Positions 11,424 to 22,560 of a stretch of 64,000 bases of DNA are shown here, piece after piece. The first letter of the stretch is position 1; the number at the start of each line of letters is the position of its first letter. The position numbers and the translations under genes are program-made. The notes beneath the pieces are model-generated. The model made no database searches, was not told where the DNA came from, and was given only the letters and a program-made list of their open reading frames with translations. The stretch comes from Rutidosis leptorrhynchoides (Eukaryota > Streptophyta > Magnoliopsida > Asterales > Asteraceae). The stretch covers positions 506,961,001 to 507,025,000 of the forward strand of contig NC_092336.1 of NCBI RefSeq assembly GCF_046630445.1, read 5' to 3'.

Positions 11424-12955
11424 GAAAAAAGTACGCCATTGGTACATGTGTTTGTACAACTTTGCATCACAACACCTAAAGTTTTTTTCTTGCATGGTGG
11501 ATACCCAAGGTTTTCTATTATTGCATGGTTGGTATATCTGCTAACGGACGTTAGTATAGGAGGGGTTAAGCCCTCACATGTGCCACGCATGTGAGGGCAT
11601 GTGAGGGTATCTCGTCCCAAATATTCAAGGTACTAACCACGTAAAAAAAGTTTAGGTTTTGTCGTGCAAAAGTGTACAAACCACATGTAACCAATGACGT
11701 AATTTTTTCTATTAATGATTTTAATTGAATTACTTGTTAGTATTGTTAATCTCTATTAAACTAATAATAACTAAAGATAAACTGATTCGTAACCATATAT
11801 TATCTCCGTACATACAAGTACACATCCATCTTTTCATATGTACATCAAGAATTAACTACAAGAACAAGAACAAGAACTTTCAATAGTGTTAAACAAAAAT
11901 CGACCAAAATCGACCATTATTCAAAATATGTAAAGGATCATATACATAGAATGGGTCAGATTACTAAATATGACTATGAAACTAAAAATTTTAACCCATT
12001 TTGTCTTATAATTTCAAAAGCCAAAACCAAATGTGATGTTTTTAGCAATCTGATCCATTTGATGTTTTTAAGTCAAAATAAATATAAGGTACCGTACAAA
12101 CAAGTCACCGCAACATAATTAAAGTGAAATGCTTCGCCAAAACTAGCCAGACTATTTTGGTTGCTAGTCTGCATTTATGCTAGTAACTAAAATTTGTATA
12201 TCTGCAAAAAAATGTGTAAATTTTTTTGGCCAAAACTAGTCTACATTTATGCTAGTAACCAAGAAATGTAGCACTGTTTGGTCAAAAAATGTGAAAATAT
12301 GTATATCTGCAACTAAAATCAGTCTAGAAAAAGTCATTTCACTTTAAATCACCAAATGACCCATTTGATGTTTTTGCATCAAATGGGTTAAAATTTTCAG
12401 TTTTATAGTCATATTTAGCAATCTGACCCATTCGATGTATGTGATCCGTTACATGTTTTGAATATTGGTTGGTTTTGATCGATTTTGCTTAACATTTATT
12501 AAAATTCTTGTTTTGTAGTGAATTCTTGATGTACATAGAAAAAGATAGATGTGTACTTGTATGTACGGAGATAAGATATGGTTACGGGTCAGTTTATCTT
12601 CAGTTATTATTGGTTTAATAAAGATTAATAATACTCCGTAATAATAAATAATTGATTTAAAATAATTGATAGAAAAAATTACGCCATTGGTATCTGTGGT
12701 TTATACATTTTTGCATGAAAAAACTTAAACTTTTTTTGCGTGGTTGGTACCTAGAATATTTGGACGAAAATACCCTCACATGCGTGGCACATGTGAGGGC
12801 TTAACCCATCCTATACTAATGTTCTGTTAGCAGATATACCAACCATGCAATAACAGAAAACTTTGAGTACCAACTATGTAATAAAAAAACTTTAGGTGTT
12901 GTGATGCAAAGTTGTATAAATCACATGTGGATGACATTATTATTTTTATTTTTTC
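11424..12955. repeat. Imperfect 1.5-kb palindrome (foldback-type element)
   Basis: The left arm (about 11424-12115) and right arm (about 12350-12955) are reverse complements over some 600-690 bases with scattered mismatches. Anchors include CTCACATGTGCCACGCATGTGAGGG (11573 and 12776 regions), ATCTCCGTACATACAAGTACACATC (about 11803 and 12550) and the GAATGGGTCAGATT segment. Each arm contains a ~270-bp sub-element that is itself palindromic about the CACATGTG block. No transposase. Could be a foldback transposon or a non-autonomous MULE-like element with long inverted repeats. Its right end lies about 20 bases from the CYP18-1 promoter motifs. Confidence 0.75.
12118..12348. repeat. MITE-like unit at the centre of the palindrome
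   Basis: Ends read TTAAAGTGAAATG and CATTTCACTTTAA, i.e. short terminal inverted repeats, and the interior contains two degenerate copies of a CTAGTCTRCATTTATGCTAGTAAC unit. It sits where the two long arms meet. Confidence 0.55.
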
Positions 12956-12975
12956 TATTAAAACAAAATGAAATA

Positions 12976-13022
12976 TGGGCCTATAAACAATATATAAAGC
13001 CCTGATCAATTATTTAGGCCCA
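12976..13022 (+). promoter_or_regulatory. Promoter of the cyclophilin locus: two site II motifs and TATA
   Basis: TGGGCC at 12976-12981 and its reverse complement GGCCCA at 13017-13022 flank TATATAAAG at 12991-12999, about 150 bases before the ATG. TGGGCY site II elements are common in plant ribosomal-protein and housekeeping promoters. Confidence 0.55.
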
Positions 13023-13145
13023 AATCTTTATTCTGGCCTTACGTTGACAAATATAAAACATGAGAATACATGATTTTTACTGAATCATCATCATCATTCA
13101 GTTAGGGGTTTCGTGAGGCGGCTGCGATTTATCGTAATCATCAAG

Positions 13146-16096
13146 ATGGTAAGCTCTCTAAATCCAGTTAAATCGATCATCTATCATCTTTATGTTATGC
13201 TTATGTTATTCGAAATTACTTTCTTTTTTGTATTCCTCTTCAATTATTATAATACTCATACTTGTGATGATGATGATAATATGTGATATATGTATAGATA
13301 GATGGCTGACTTAGTGAATTATTATTATTAATTAATTAATTAATTAATGTATAATTTGACATAAAGAATGCAGACTCTACTACACGATGTTAAATTGTTG
13401 AATACACCAGCTGATTTGGAAAAGAGGAAACATTTAGCTTAAGCATCTCGTTTGTATCATTAGTTTGTTATTTTATGCACGTGTTTAACTTTTAGAAGAA
13501 TAATAATACGAACGCCAACGTTTGAAAGGGTAGGAAACGAATAATACTTAAGTTCACCTTTCAATTTAGATGCGTATATTGGTTGAACTGCTTTCATTCG
13601 GTTTATTTGGTAGAATTTGAAAATAAAATTTGTCGATTTAAGCTAGTCCTACTGGTGCTTTTATGCATAATAAATACTGTATGTGTGTCTATTGTAACAT
13701 GGTTGTAGACTAGTGTTATTTATTCGTCAAGATATAGACTATTGAATTGTGGTTGTAAAAGTCCCCTAACTCGACCCATCCCCGACTAGGCTGACTCGTC
13801 CCCGACTAGGCCAATTTATTTGGGCAATGTTGTATAAAGTCTGATTTATTTGGTAAAAGTCGGATTTATTCGGAAAAATTCAGTCAAAGTAGGTCAAATA
13901 TAGTCAATGTCAACCGAATAGTTTCGACTAGCGACTTTTGGGTGTGTGTTTGATGTAAGTGTTTGTTTTTAAATGTGCATTGTCGACTCTTTAAAAGGTA
14001 CTGCGTATTTAAAAAGACTATCTGTTGGAGAATAATATAAAATAAAACGTGGATAAAATTTCAATGACTTGGCATGCCGCGTATACAGATAATTTGAAAG
14101 GTCTACAGGTAACCAGAAAAGGGTTCAAATGGTAGAATGGTGCATCGAAATACCGTTTTTAAAGGTTAAGAATATTAAGAACACAACCTATTATTTAAGT
14201 ACACCTGGTACCTAATAGATATTGGTTGTAAATCAGATGCGCTCACAAATTATAATCTTTGTTTCTAATACATACTCTAGAATGCAACATTATACTAGTT
14301 ACTACTAACTAAGGTGTATTTTAGATTTTTATCACTTTAAAAATTGAAATAGAAGGAATTAAGTTGTAAAACTGAAATCTCTTTTTTGTTTACGCGTACT
14401 TTAGCTCCAGAAGTGGCTACAACTGTAGATTACGAACGACGAAAACCGAAACCCAGTTCATGGATTCACACACATAAACCTAATTTTTGACCATCTGAAG
14501 TTGTACAACTACAAACAAAGTTCCAATGGTTTGTTCGATATCATTTTTCTTTTTACGCATTATGTCCTACATCTATCCTGCAGATCATGTATATTGCGTT
14601 TTATTTACATTTAATCAACTGTCTCAGTGATTTGAATATTTATGTAATTTTTTTCTGTTTGATGTAGTCAGTTACGCTTCATACTAATCTTGGTGACATC
14701 AAGTGTGAGATTGCCTGTGATGAAGTACCTAAAGCATCAGAGGTTAGTTATTACACAACTTATATGTTATATGTATCAATTTGAAATATGAAATTTTAAG
14801 GAATTATTTAAACAATTAGTAAGTGTTTGATTTAATATAAACCAAGCATGAATGTGTATGTACGTTTGTCTATAACGCATTACAGTCATACTAATTTTGT
14901 TCGTGAAGTACCACTTAATGTAAGTAGTAATGACTACTTCTGGAAAACCTTATTTTGCAATCTAGACAATGAACTTAGTCGAGAATGTAGCTAGATAATG
15001 ATAAGTGTGTATCGTATCATTGTTTTTGATTAATTGATTCACTAGAAAACTTTTACCTGCTACAGAATTTTCTCGCATTATGTGCAAGTGGATATTATGA
15101 TGGCACCATTTTTCACAGAAACATAAAGGGATTTATGATTCAAGGCGGTGATCCCACAGGAACCGGTAAAGGCGGTACAAGTATTTGGGGCAGAAAGTTT
15201 AATGACGAGATACGAGACTCCCTTAGGGTAATATTTGATTGCGCACGCACATATATTTTTTGCATACATTATATAATGAAATCATGTGACTTTTTGATAT
15301 ATGTTTGATATCATTACTTTTGATTATGATTATTATGTTGGATCTTTCTTCAGCATAATGCCAGAGGTATGCTGTCAATGGCAAACAGTGGGCCCAACAC
15401 AAATGGGAGCCAGTTCTTCATCACTTACGCCAAACAACCCCATCTCAATGGACTATATACTATTTTTGGCAAAGTGATTCATGGTTTTGAAGTTCTTGAT
15501 CTCATGGAAAAGGTAAAGCTACTTGTATCTGGTTGAAAGTTTAATTGTCTTTTTAGTTATTGTATTTGTTACTGCTTATTGTGCTTTGATTCACTAGCTA
15601 TGATTGATCATCTTCAGTGATGTACTACATTTGTCTGATGTAGAATTGTGTGTAAGACCAGAAGTTGTAATGTTTATTGAATATATATAGTTCTTATTTA
15701 GTAACTAGATTACTAGAGATATAACCAAGTCAAATTATTGTGTGCATAATTGCAAACTAGCACATACACTTCATCCATTGTTTATATGTTACTAGTATTA
15801 ATTAATCATGCAACCTATCCGTTTGTGACGAAATTAATCAGATGGGTTTTCATTGTTTCTAAAGGGTTCATGGGTTGAACCTGTACATCTATGAATGCTT
15901 TGTATATCGTTTCATTTTTGTTGTTGTTGTTGTAGTTAGCTTGAATGTACACTGTATTGCATTTGCACGTGGGATATGTTTTTGATTCTGTGTTATTGTT
16001 TTCTGAGTGCAGACTCCAACAGGAGCTGGGGACCGGCCACTGGCGGAGATCAGGATTAATCGTATAACCATTCATGCTAACCCTCTTGCAGGCTAG
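13146..16096 (+). CDS. CYP18-1: Peptidyl-prolyl cis-trans isomerase, cyclophilin CYP18-1 type
   Basis: Five coding exons: 13146-13148 (ATG alone), 14668-14742, 15066-15227, 15354-15512 and 16013-16096, all with GT/AG borders and phase 0, giving 160 residues, the length I recall for Arabidopsis CYP18-1. The protein starts [16 protein letters not shown] and is a single cyclophilin domain with the catalytic and cyclosporin-binding signature ([39 protein letters not shown]). It catalyses proline isomerisation; single-domain members of this PPIL3-like group are linked to spliceosomes (family knowledge). No signal peptide, so cytosolic or nuclear. Oddities: the first exon is only the start codon and is followed by a 1.5-kb intron holding an S27-like fossil exon. 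Confidence 0.93.
13149..14667 (+). other. CYP18-1 intron 1
   Basis: A 1519-base intron, GT at 13149 and AG at 14667. Holds a TTAA-rich microsatellite (about 13321-13349), the S27-like exon, and a CCCGACTAGGC repeat pair near 13780. No other coding signal seen. Confidence 0.7.
13374..13455 (+). pseudogene. RPS27: Fossil exon like ribosomal protein S27 (eS27) inside CYP18-1 intron 1
   Basis: After a perfect TGCAG acceptor the sequence reads [20 protein letters not shown], matching the eS27 N-terminus ([20 protein letters not shown]) at 12 of 20 positions, with conservative changes at others. A 2-base slip follows, after which KLKHLV continues in another frame, against KLKRLV in eS27. The exon starts in phase 0, so it could once have joined the upstream ATG-only exon. 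The rest of eS27, including its zinc-finger cysteines, is absent. Either an S27 gene once used this promoter and first exon, or the fragment arrived with the intron. Confidence 0.65.
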
Positions 16097-16745
16097 CCTT
16101 CATATAGAGTTGTGTGATTTCATGTGAATGCTAATTAGTTATAATGGTCTAGAAATTGACATGTTTTGTGAATTGTGATGGCTGAAATTCATAACTTTTG
16201 ACTTTTTCTAAAAACTGTTGATAAGTGTTTTGTTGTGGGTATAGGTAGACATAACAAATAACAAATGAGTGATGGGTTAAAAGATTTGCTATTCCCTTCA
16301 ATTCAATATATGGGTTACGAGCTATTGGATTTTAATCGATAATTAGTTGTTAGTTGTTTGATTGGTGTTTTGGTTTGTTTCTTGTTGCTCTTGTTTGTTG
16401 ATGATACGTCAATTTACAAGACACTAATATGGTCCGTGATGACCGTACTTGTTGACTTGTTTAACGGTATAACTCACGAAATGAGTTATATTTCTTGGAC
16501 TAATATGAAGGTTTAGGGGATTTTATCGTATCGGGTGGCGATTCTCCATCTGGTAACTTATATTGCACTTCTTGTACAATTGGTTTTACACCACTTATAA
16601 CAACCGAATGAGAAGGGATTGCTTTGTGAGATGTGTATGAGAGTAATACTTGATTGACTCTTGGAGAGTTCAAGCATACTTGCTACACTTGGCTACACTT
16701 TTATGTCTTCTAATTGTTTTAGAGAGTAAGTGCATGTGCTAAGTT
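16097..16745 (+). other. CYP18-1 3' UTR and downstream spacer
   Basis: T-rich sequence with no convincing frame. The 3' UTR should occupy the first few hundred bases; no unambiguous polyadenylation site was fixed. Confidence 0.4.
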
Positions 16746-16762
16746 AGATGTTTTTTACTCTA

Positions 16763-16921
16763 CCAAAGAGCCAATGGTTTGATGGTATCGAGGTCACCCT
16801 TACAACCTTGAGGTTGAGGGTTCGAGTCCTGCTTAGGACAATTCGTGATGTATATATTCGAGTTAGATTTAGGTGGGTGTGTGAGTTGCCTTTCAAAAAA
16901 AAAAAAAAAAAAAAAAAAAAA
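16763..16921 (+). mobile_element. tRNA-derived SINE with perfect 17-bp target duplication
   Basis: Begins near AAGAGCCAATGGTTTGATGG, an A-box-like start, and has a good pol III B box (GGTTCGAGTCC, about 16819-16829), ending in a ~25-base poly-A. It is bounded by identical 17-bp copies of AGATGTTTTTTACTCTA at 16746-16762 and 16922-16938. The perfect duplication and clean tail point to a recent insertion. Confidence 0.88.
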
Positions 16922-17339
16922 AGATGTTTTTTACTCTATTTCCTCTTGTTTATTTATAGGGGATGTATATAGGACTTTTGGGTAGCAAACGTTTCTGACT
17001 TCTTCCACTTGATGACTACAAATCTTTTCCAAATATCCTACCACCCAATCCCTCCAAACTATTAGCTAGTAACTTACCACTTATCTTTCCTATTGTTTCA
17101 TCATATCTCTCGAACCACTTCCAACTTTACCTCACTTTCACTTGCAACTTACCTCTGTTTCTTTTCTAAATATTAGGGAAAGATATTGAACCATTATTAT
17201 TAATTAATACAATCTATTTAATTAAAGAGCCATCAACATTACTTACTCCATTATTTGTTGTCATGGTTAGCCATTTTTTTGGTAGGCTCTTGTTTGTTTG
17301 TGTTTCGGGTTTGGGTTTTGGTCGGTTGGCTAGTTTCGA

Positions 17340-17520
17340 GGCTAGATAGCTTTAGTTTGTTTTGCTAGGTTAGGTTGTTGTGGAGTTTGTGTTTTCGTTT
17401 TCTGGCTTCGGATCTTTCCGGTACTATCTTTTTACTTATTTTGGTAGGTTCTTTTATTTTTCTATAGAAGTTCTTTGATTATAAAATGTTTGCTTTACGG
17501 AGTATAATATTATGCAGTGG
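17340..17520 (+). repeat. Direct repeat, first copy
   Basis: About 180 bases starting at GCTAGATAGCTTTAGTTTG recur at 17818-18000 with roughly 10% differences. The segment between the copies (17521-17817) is AT-rich and non-coding. Confidence 0.75.
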
Positions 17521-17817
17521 GATCAAAATATATTATTTTAAGTATAAGTAATAAGTATATACTTCCTCTGTCTCAACTTTCTCCATATAGAAAACATACA
17601 GTTTAAGAAAAAAATGACGGTCACATATATTTTTTTTGTTAACTTTTTGATTTTACCCTTTATTTTTTACCTGTCATTTTGTCTTACACTATAAAGTAGA
17701 GATAGAAAAGAATTTTATCACATTTTATTTTTATTTATGAAAGTGGATAATTAATTTTTAACATTTCAACAAAATTAAAATTGAATGGACAACAGATTAA
17801 AAGAATTAACTAAGCAA

Positions 17818-18000
17818 AGGCTAGATAGCTTTAGTTTGTTTTACTAGGTTAGGTTGTTATGGAGTTTGTGTTTTCGTTTTCTGGCTTCGAATCTTGCCGG
17901 TCCTCTCTTTTTACCTATTTTTGTAGGCCTTTTCATTTTTTAATAAAAGTTTTTTTATTATAAAAAGTTTGCATTACGAAGTATAATATTATGCAGTTGA
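17818..18000 (+). repeat. Direct repeat, second copy
   Basis: Second copy of the 17340-17520 repeat. Both end near GTATAATATTATGCAGT, so the pair may be two fragments of one unclassified repeat family. Confidence 0.75.
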
Positions 18001-18025
18001 GCAAAGTATATTATTTTGTTATTAT

Positions 18026-18034
18026 AAGTATATA

Positions 18035-18110
<76 letters not shown>
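18026..18110. repeat. TA dinucleotide microsatellite
   Basis: Near-pure (TA)n with one CA interruption at 18051. Confidence 0.95.
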
Positions 18111-18113
<3 letters not shown>

Positions 18114-18307
18114 ACCAATCGGGGGAGCGGGGGAAGCAAAATCTTTTTTTTTCTCGTTTTTTGAAAAAACTTTGTTCACGAACATTATAGATTGGATGAA
18201 AATATGAACATTTAATAAAGACACTTTATGATAAATGTTTTTATTTTGGCGGGAAAACGCTTGAAGAACTAATATATAACAATTATCGTGTTTTACGAGC
18301 GTATGTT

Positions 18308-18425
18308 GAGGGTTTAGATATTAGGGTTTATAGGGTTTAGAAATTTAGGGTTTAGGGTTTAGATTTAGGATTTAGATTGAGTTTTTAACACGAATGGTTT
18401 AGGGTTTAGGGTTTAGGGTTTGGTG
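18308..18425 (+). repeat. Interstitial telomere-like repeats (TTTAGGG)
   Basis: Several perfect TTTAGGG units and degenerate ones (TTTAGAT, TTTATAGGG) in tandem, in G-rich orientation on the plus strand. The plant telomere repeat is TTTAGGG. Too short and degenerate for a true telomere. Confidence 0.8.
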
Positions 18426-18734
18426 TTTTGAAAGTTGGATGCATACAATAGAAATTTAGTGAAAGTTCGATACATTTTTATATACTTTTCCTGAAAAAGT
18501 AAACAGAATTTACTATTTACTATAACTAAGCAAAGTAAAGACTACCCCCAATCCGCCCATTTCACGTGGGAGTGCGTACTCCCAAACTTCCCCCAAATTA
18601 CTGAATTTCCGTGCTCTACTTACACCACACCACCTTCTCCAACACACTTCAGTTATGGCGCTAAAATTCTAGTTAATATTCGAAGATCCCCGTCATTTCC
18701 AAGGAAAATTTCATCACATTCAATCAATCAGTTA

Positions 18735-21346
18735 GGTGCTGTTTGTTTTTTAAGATATTTTCGTCTGAAGATCTGCGAACCACGTCTGTAGAGAAGATGT
18801 GGTCTAAAGTTATGTAAACTGAATACCGAAAACTGTTTGTTTTTACGTCTGCAATGTACAATTTAAAATCTTAAATTAATAAAATTTTAAGTTTTTATCT
18901 TAAAGGAATTCGATTATACTACAAATAATAATTTATGGGTAAGACATTTCAACACTTAACTTTGGCATCATCATCTAAACAATATAAACCCAAACACTTT
19001 CCTAATTTTCTAATTGACTTTTTTCTCCATTGGTCCTTCAATTATACACGAAATTGCAATCCGAGTCTCTCAAGGGTTTTTTTGGATTTTCGAGTCCTTT
19101 AAATTGCAAAATTTAGCAATTCGAGTCCTTCCGTCAGTCTGCCGTCTAAATTAGCCGTTAATGCCATCACGTGACCAAAACGTGATGGGTATTATCGTCT
19201 TTTTAGTTCAAATTCAGCCTTTAATAAGTTTGAAAAGGGTTGATCCTCAGTAACATTCATCTTCATCATCCACATTCATAAACCCTATTTTAGTCTCTAA
19301 TCTAATTAGATTTAATACCCAAATATAATTCACACAATTTCTTTCATTTCCGTTAGATGAAGAATAAAAACCTGAAAAATCCAGCAGAAAAGGGTTCTCT
19401 TTTTCTTTCATTGGCTTGAACCCTTTTGGGTATAATCCCTCCATATTTTTTATATAGATCTGGGAATGTAAAAGTAAAGTAGATGAATTTGGGGATTTTT
19501 GTTACGAGAGTTGTTGAGGATTTTCTTTCACAACAAACATGTATCTTTAATTCTAAAACAAAAAATCATATAAACCCTAACAAATTAGATCTGTAAATCA
19601 TCATCTCTGATCTCAACTCTGATATGCTCGCCATCTCTGTTATCGAGTCTGATATGCTCCGATCTGGTCATCTTAACTCCGATATGCTCGCCATTTCCGT
19701 TTTCGACTCCGATGTGCTCCGATCTGGTCACATCTGCCATTATGTTGTACAACTTCAATATTAAACATCTATTATAATTATATGGATATCGCAAAATATT
19801 GGAGGTAAGTGTAACCTCATTCATTTGCTTGTAAGTTTTATGAAATCTATATTCATACTCCCTGTTTCGAATCCAAGATGTGAGAAACAACTTTTACATT
19901 GAATTTTAAATTAAATTTAAATGGTAGTTAGGTGGGTGTGATTATTAGCAAGTGAAGTGATGTACTTCCAAATTCGTTTATGGATTTTTGTTCTTGTTTA
20001 ACAAATCGTTAGTGAATTTTTGTTAAGAATTAGTAATGTTAGCTAATCAAGTATATAATTTTGCTTTGTTCAAGTTTGTAATTGTAATTTTGTTTATGTT
20101 TAGATTCGGCTAAACATCTGTTAAGTTTGAAAGAGATGGGTTTTGTTATATGTTTAGAAACTCGATTGACGATATGGATTTTGTTTTCTTTTGATTTTTA
20201 GCTCTACAAATTTACATAATTTTGGTAGATTTTGGTTTTGTGATTATTCAAGTTTTGATTTGATTATATGTTTTGTAATTATCAAGGTTTTGATTTGATT
20301 CTGGGTCTTTGAAATTGTTAATTGGTGTTCATAAATTTTTGAAGGTGTTGATGTGGGTTCTATAAACAAGAAAATGAAAAAGAAAAAAAAAAAAAACACA
20401 AAAAAAAGAAACACTTCATGACAGCCCAAATAGACAAAGTTACCCTCACATGGAAGTCACATGTTGGAAACGATGCAAAAGGACGAAAATACCCATCACG
20501 TTTTGGTCACGTGATGGCACTAACGGCTAATTTAGACGGCAGACTGACGGAAGGACTCGGATTGCTAAATTCTGCAATTTAAAGGACTCGAAAATCCAAA
20601 ATAAAACTTGAGGGACTCGGATTGCAATTTAATGTATAATTGAAGGACCAACGAAGTAAAAAATCTTTCTAATTTGAGATCTGTATATCCCTCTCTCTCC
20701 TCCTTTCACTCTCTCCTCCTTTCAGTTTTTTCAACACCCAACTCTTGAGTTTTTTGATTTTTCTCATCTCCTTCTCTCCTTATTTCAAGCTTTCACCTTT
20801 CCCTTCTCACTAAACCCAGAAAATTCCTTTTACTTGGCCAGATTTCTTATCGAACTTGCAATCGCAAATCCGGTCACGTAGCAAGATTTACCGACGAAGG
20901 TGATTTTGACAGTGGTTTCGAAGGTGGTTTAATCTGTACACTTGAAGGCTTATTCGGAGATGCAAATGAGATACCCAGTACACTTGATTTTGTCAGGTTG
21001 TTCATCAAGTAGATAACAGTTTGACTATGTAAATTAGTTATGAAAATTGATTTGTTCAAGTTGTTCATCAAAGTAAGATTTTGATTATTGTGGCATGAAA
21101 TTAGTTATGAAAATATGTGTGTTCTGTTTTGAAAAGTTGTAGCTGTGATTTTTGGGAATATGAAGTGAAGGATACGTCTTCTAATTTTAGAAGCTATAGT
21201 TTAGAGCTGCGAATTTGAAGATGTTTTAAGATATTATTTCGTCTTATGGCTTCAAAAAAAAAAACAAACCGTCTGAAATGAAAAACGTGTGCCCACCCGC
21301 GGACATAAGACATAATGAGGTTGCAAGGAGAAAAACAAACGACACC
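18735..21346. mobile_element. PIF/Harbinger-like DNA element in the 5' UTR of copy A
   Basis: The ends are inverted repeats (GGTGCTGTTTGTTTTT and AAAAACAAACGACACC) flanked by TTA at 18732-18734 and 21347-21349, the 3-bp duplication typical of PIF/Harbinger and Tourist elements. The empty site is seen in copy B, which reads CAGTTAATCAATCCATG. No transposase. Without the nested MULE it would be about 950 bp. Its right part holds a CT-rich stretch (20690-20800) resembling a plant 5' UTR, perhaps captured. Confidence 0.85.
19016..20665. mobile_element. MULE-like non-autonomous element nested in the Harbinger element
   Basis: Terminal inverted repeats of about 200 bases (19016-19225 and 20440-20665) share blocks such as GGTCCTTCAATTATACA, GGATTTTCGAGTCCTTTAAA and GCCATCACGTGACCAAAACG. 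It is bounded by 9-bp TTTCTAATT duplications at 19007-19015 and 20666-20674. Long inverted repeats and a 9-bp duplication are the Mutator hallmark. The interior has no transposase; it holds a ~57-bp tandem duplication (GATATGCTCGCCAT..., 19620-19735). Confidence 0.85.
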
Positions 21347-22074
21347 TTAATGAATCCATGGCTGACATTGCAATTGATAACAATCTTCAAGAAATTCCTA
21401 TTTCTTCAAACCCTAACCCTAACCCTACCTTAAGTTATGCTGTGAATTTGATAGCTATGTGCCGTTCATTTTCGTAACAGAGTGTGTATCGATCGGTGAT
21501 TAGCCAAGTAGATTTAATATCAATGTCAAGATGTAACTAACTTTTTGGGAAATTACTCTTTTCGAAATTTAACCTGGCTAAAAATAAGTTTCAAAATACT
21601 GCGTTTAATTAATGAAGTAACACTGATAACTCTCGATTGATGAATTAGGGAATAAATATGCTTTTGACTAGTGATGAGCATCTCATTGGCCGAACTGTAG
21701 CCGATATGCGGTTTCAGATTTTGTCAAATCAAATCAGTCAGAATCATTGCAAAATCTATAGGAAGAAGGTTGCTACTGAAGATGCAGAGGGTCAATCCAG
21801 AGTCTTTTATTGCGGCTTCTTGAAAGATACTAGGTAGGTTTTCTTCGTATATAGTGGATCATATCTGCTGAACTGTGGACTCATTTTTTTTTTAAGGGTA
21901 TTTAAATCTCTACAGCACAAATGGGTCATATCTGAATTGGGAAAAGTTAAATAAGAACAGTCCTGAGTCCAAACTACATCATGGAGATATCATATCTTTT
22001 GCAGCACCTCCTCAACATGGTATGTCTTTTGCTTTTTTAACCAGCATTGTTCTGTTGGTCTTCACGTCTATAGA

Positions 22075-22560
22075 TTAAAAGTCTAGAATGATACTGGTAT
22101 AGTACACATAAGCTTTGTCCAGTGCAGCAGTATGTTGATATGAACCCAATACAATATACGATAATCAGTTAGATTAATGATGCTCGAGGGATCGATCAAC
22201 TCTCCAAGAAATCACTAATCCACAATATTCAGCATAATAATATTACAACCCAAGAGCCCTATTTATGCTATGGGGTATCATAAAGTTACCAAACAAAACG
22301 CTACCTAAACTTACCATATCACTTCAATACCAAGAACAGTAATAGAACTATATATTGTTATTATTTTTTCCTAATCTTACTATACTAGTGTCGAGTTATA
22401 TCATATGTACTCCATAAATATATTTATTAGGTTGTATGTAAACTTTTTCAAGACAGATAAATCAATCATTAGACATCTCTTTTGTTATAAATTCTACCCG
22501 TTTCAATGCTAATATGAACATAACGTTAATCTGCTGACATCAATGATCTTCAAATGGATT
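22075..22560. repeat. LTR-like remnant replacing exon 4 in copy A
   Basis: About 480 bases related to 24370-24730 in copy B but absent from copy C. A reverse-strand CATAAATAGGGCTC stretch looks like an LTR TATA region. Old, broken and not assignable to a family. Confidence 0.4.

Noticed and set aside
16817-16833. Possible tRNA gene (good B box)
   Set aside because: No cloverleaf or anticodon arm; poly-A and target duplications show it is a SINE.
17958-18224. 88-codon minus frame rich in Tyr-Ile
   Set aside because: Translation of the TA microsatellite.
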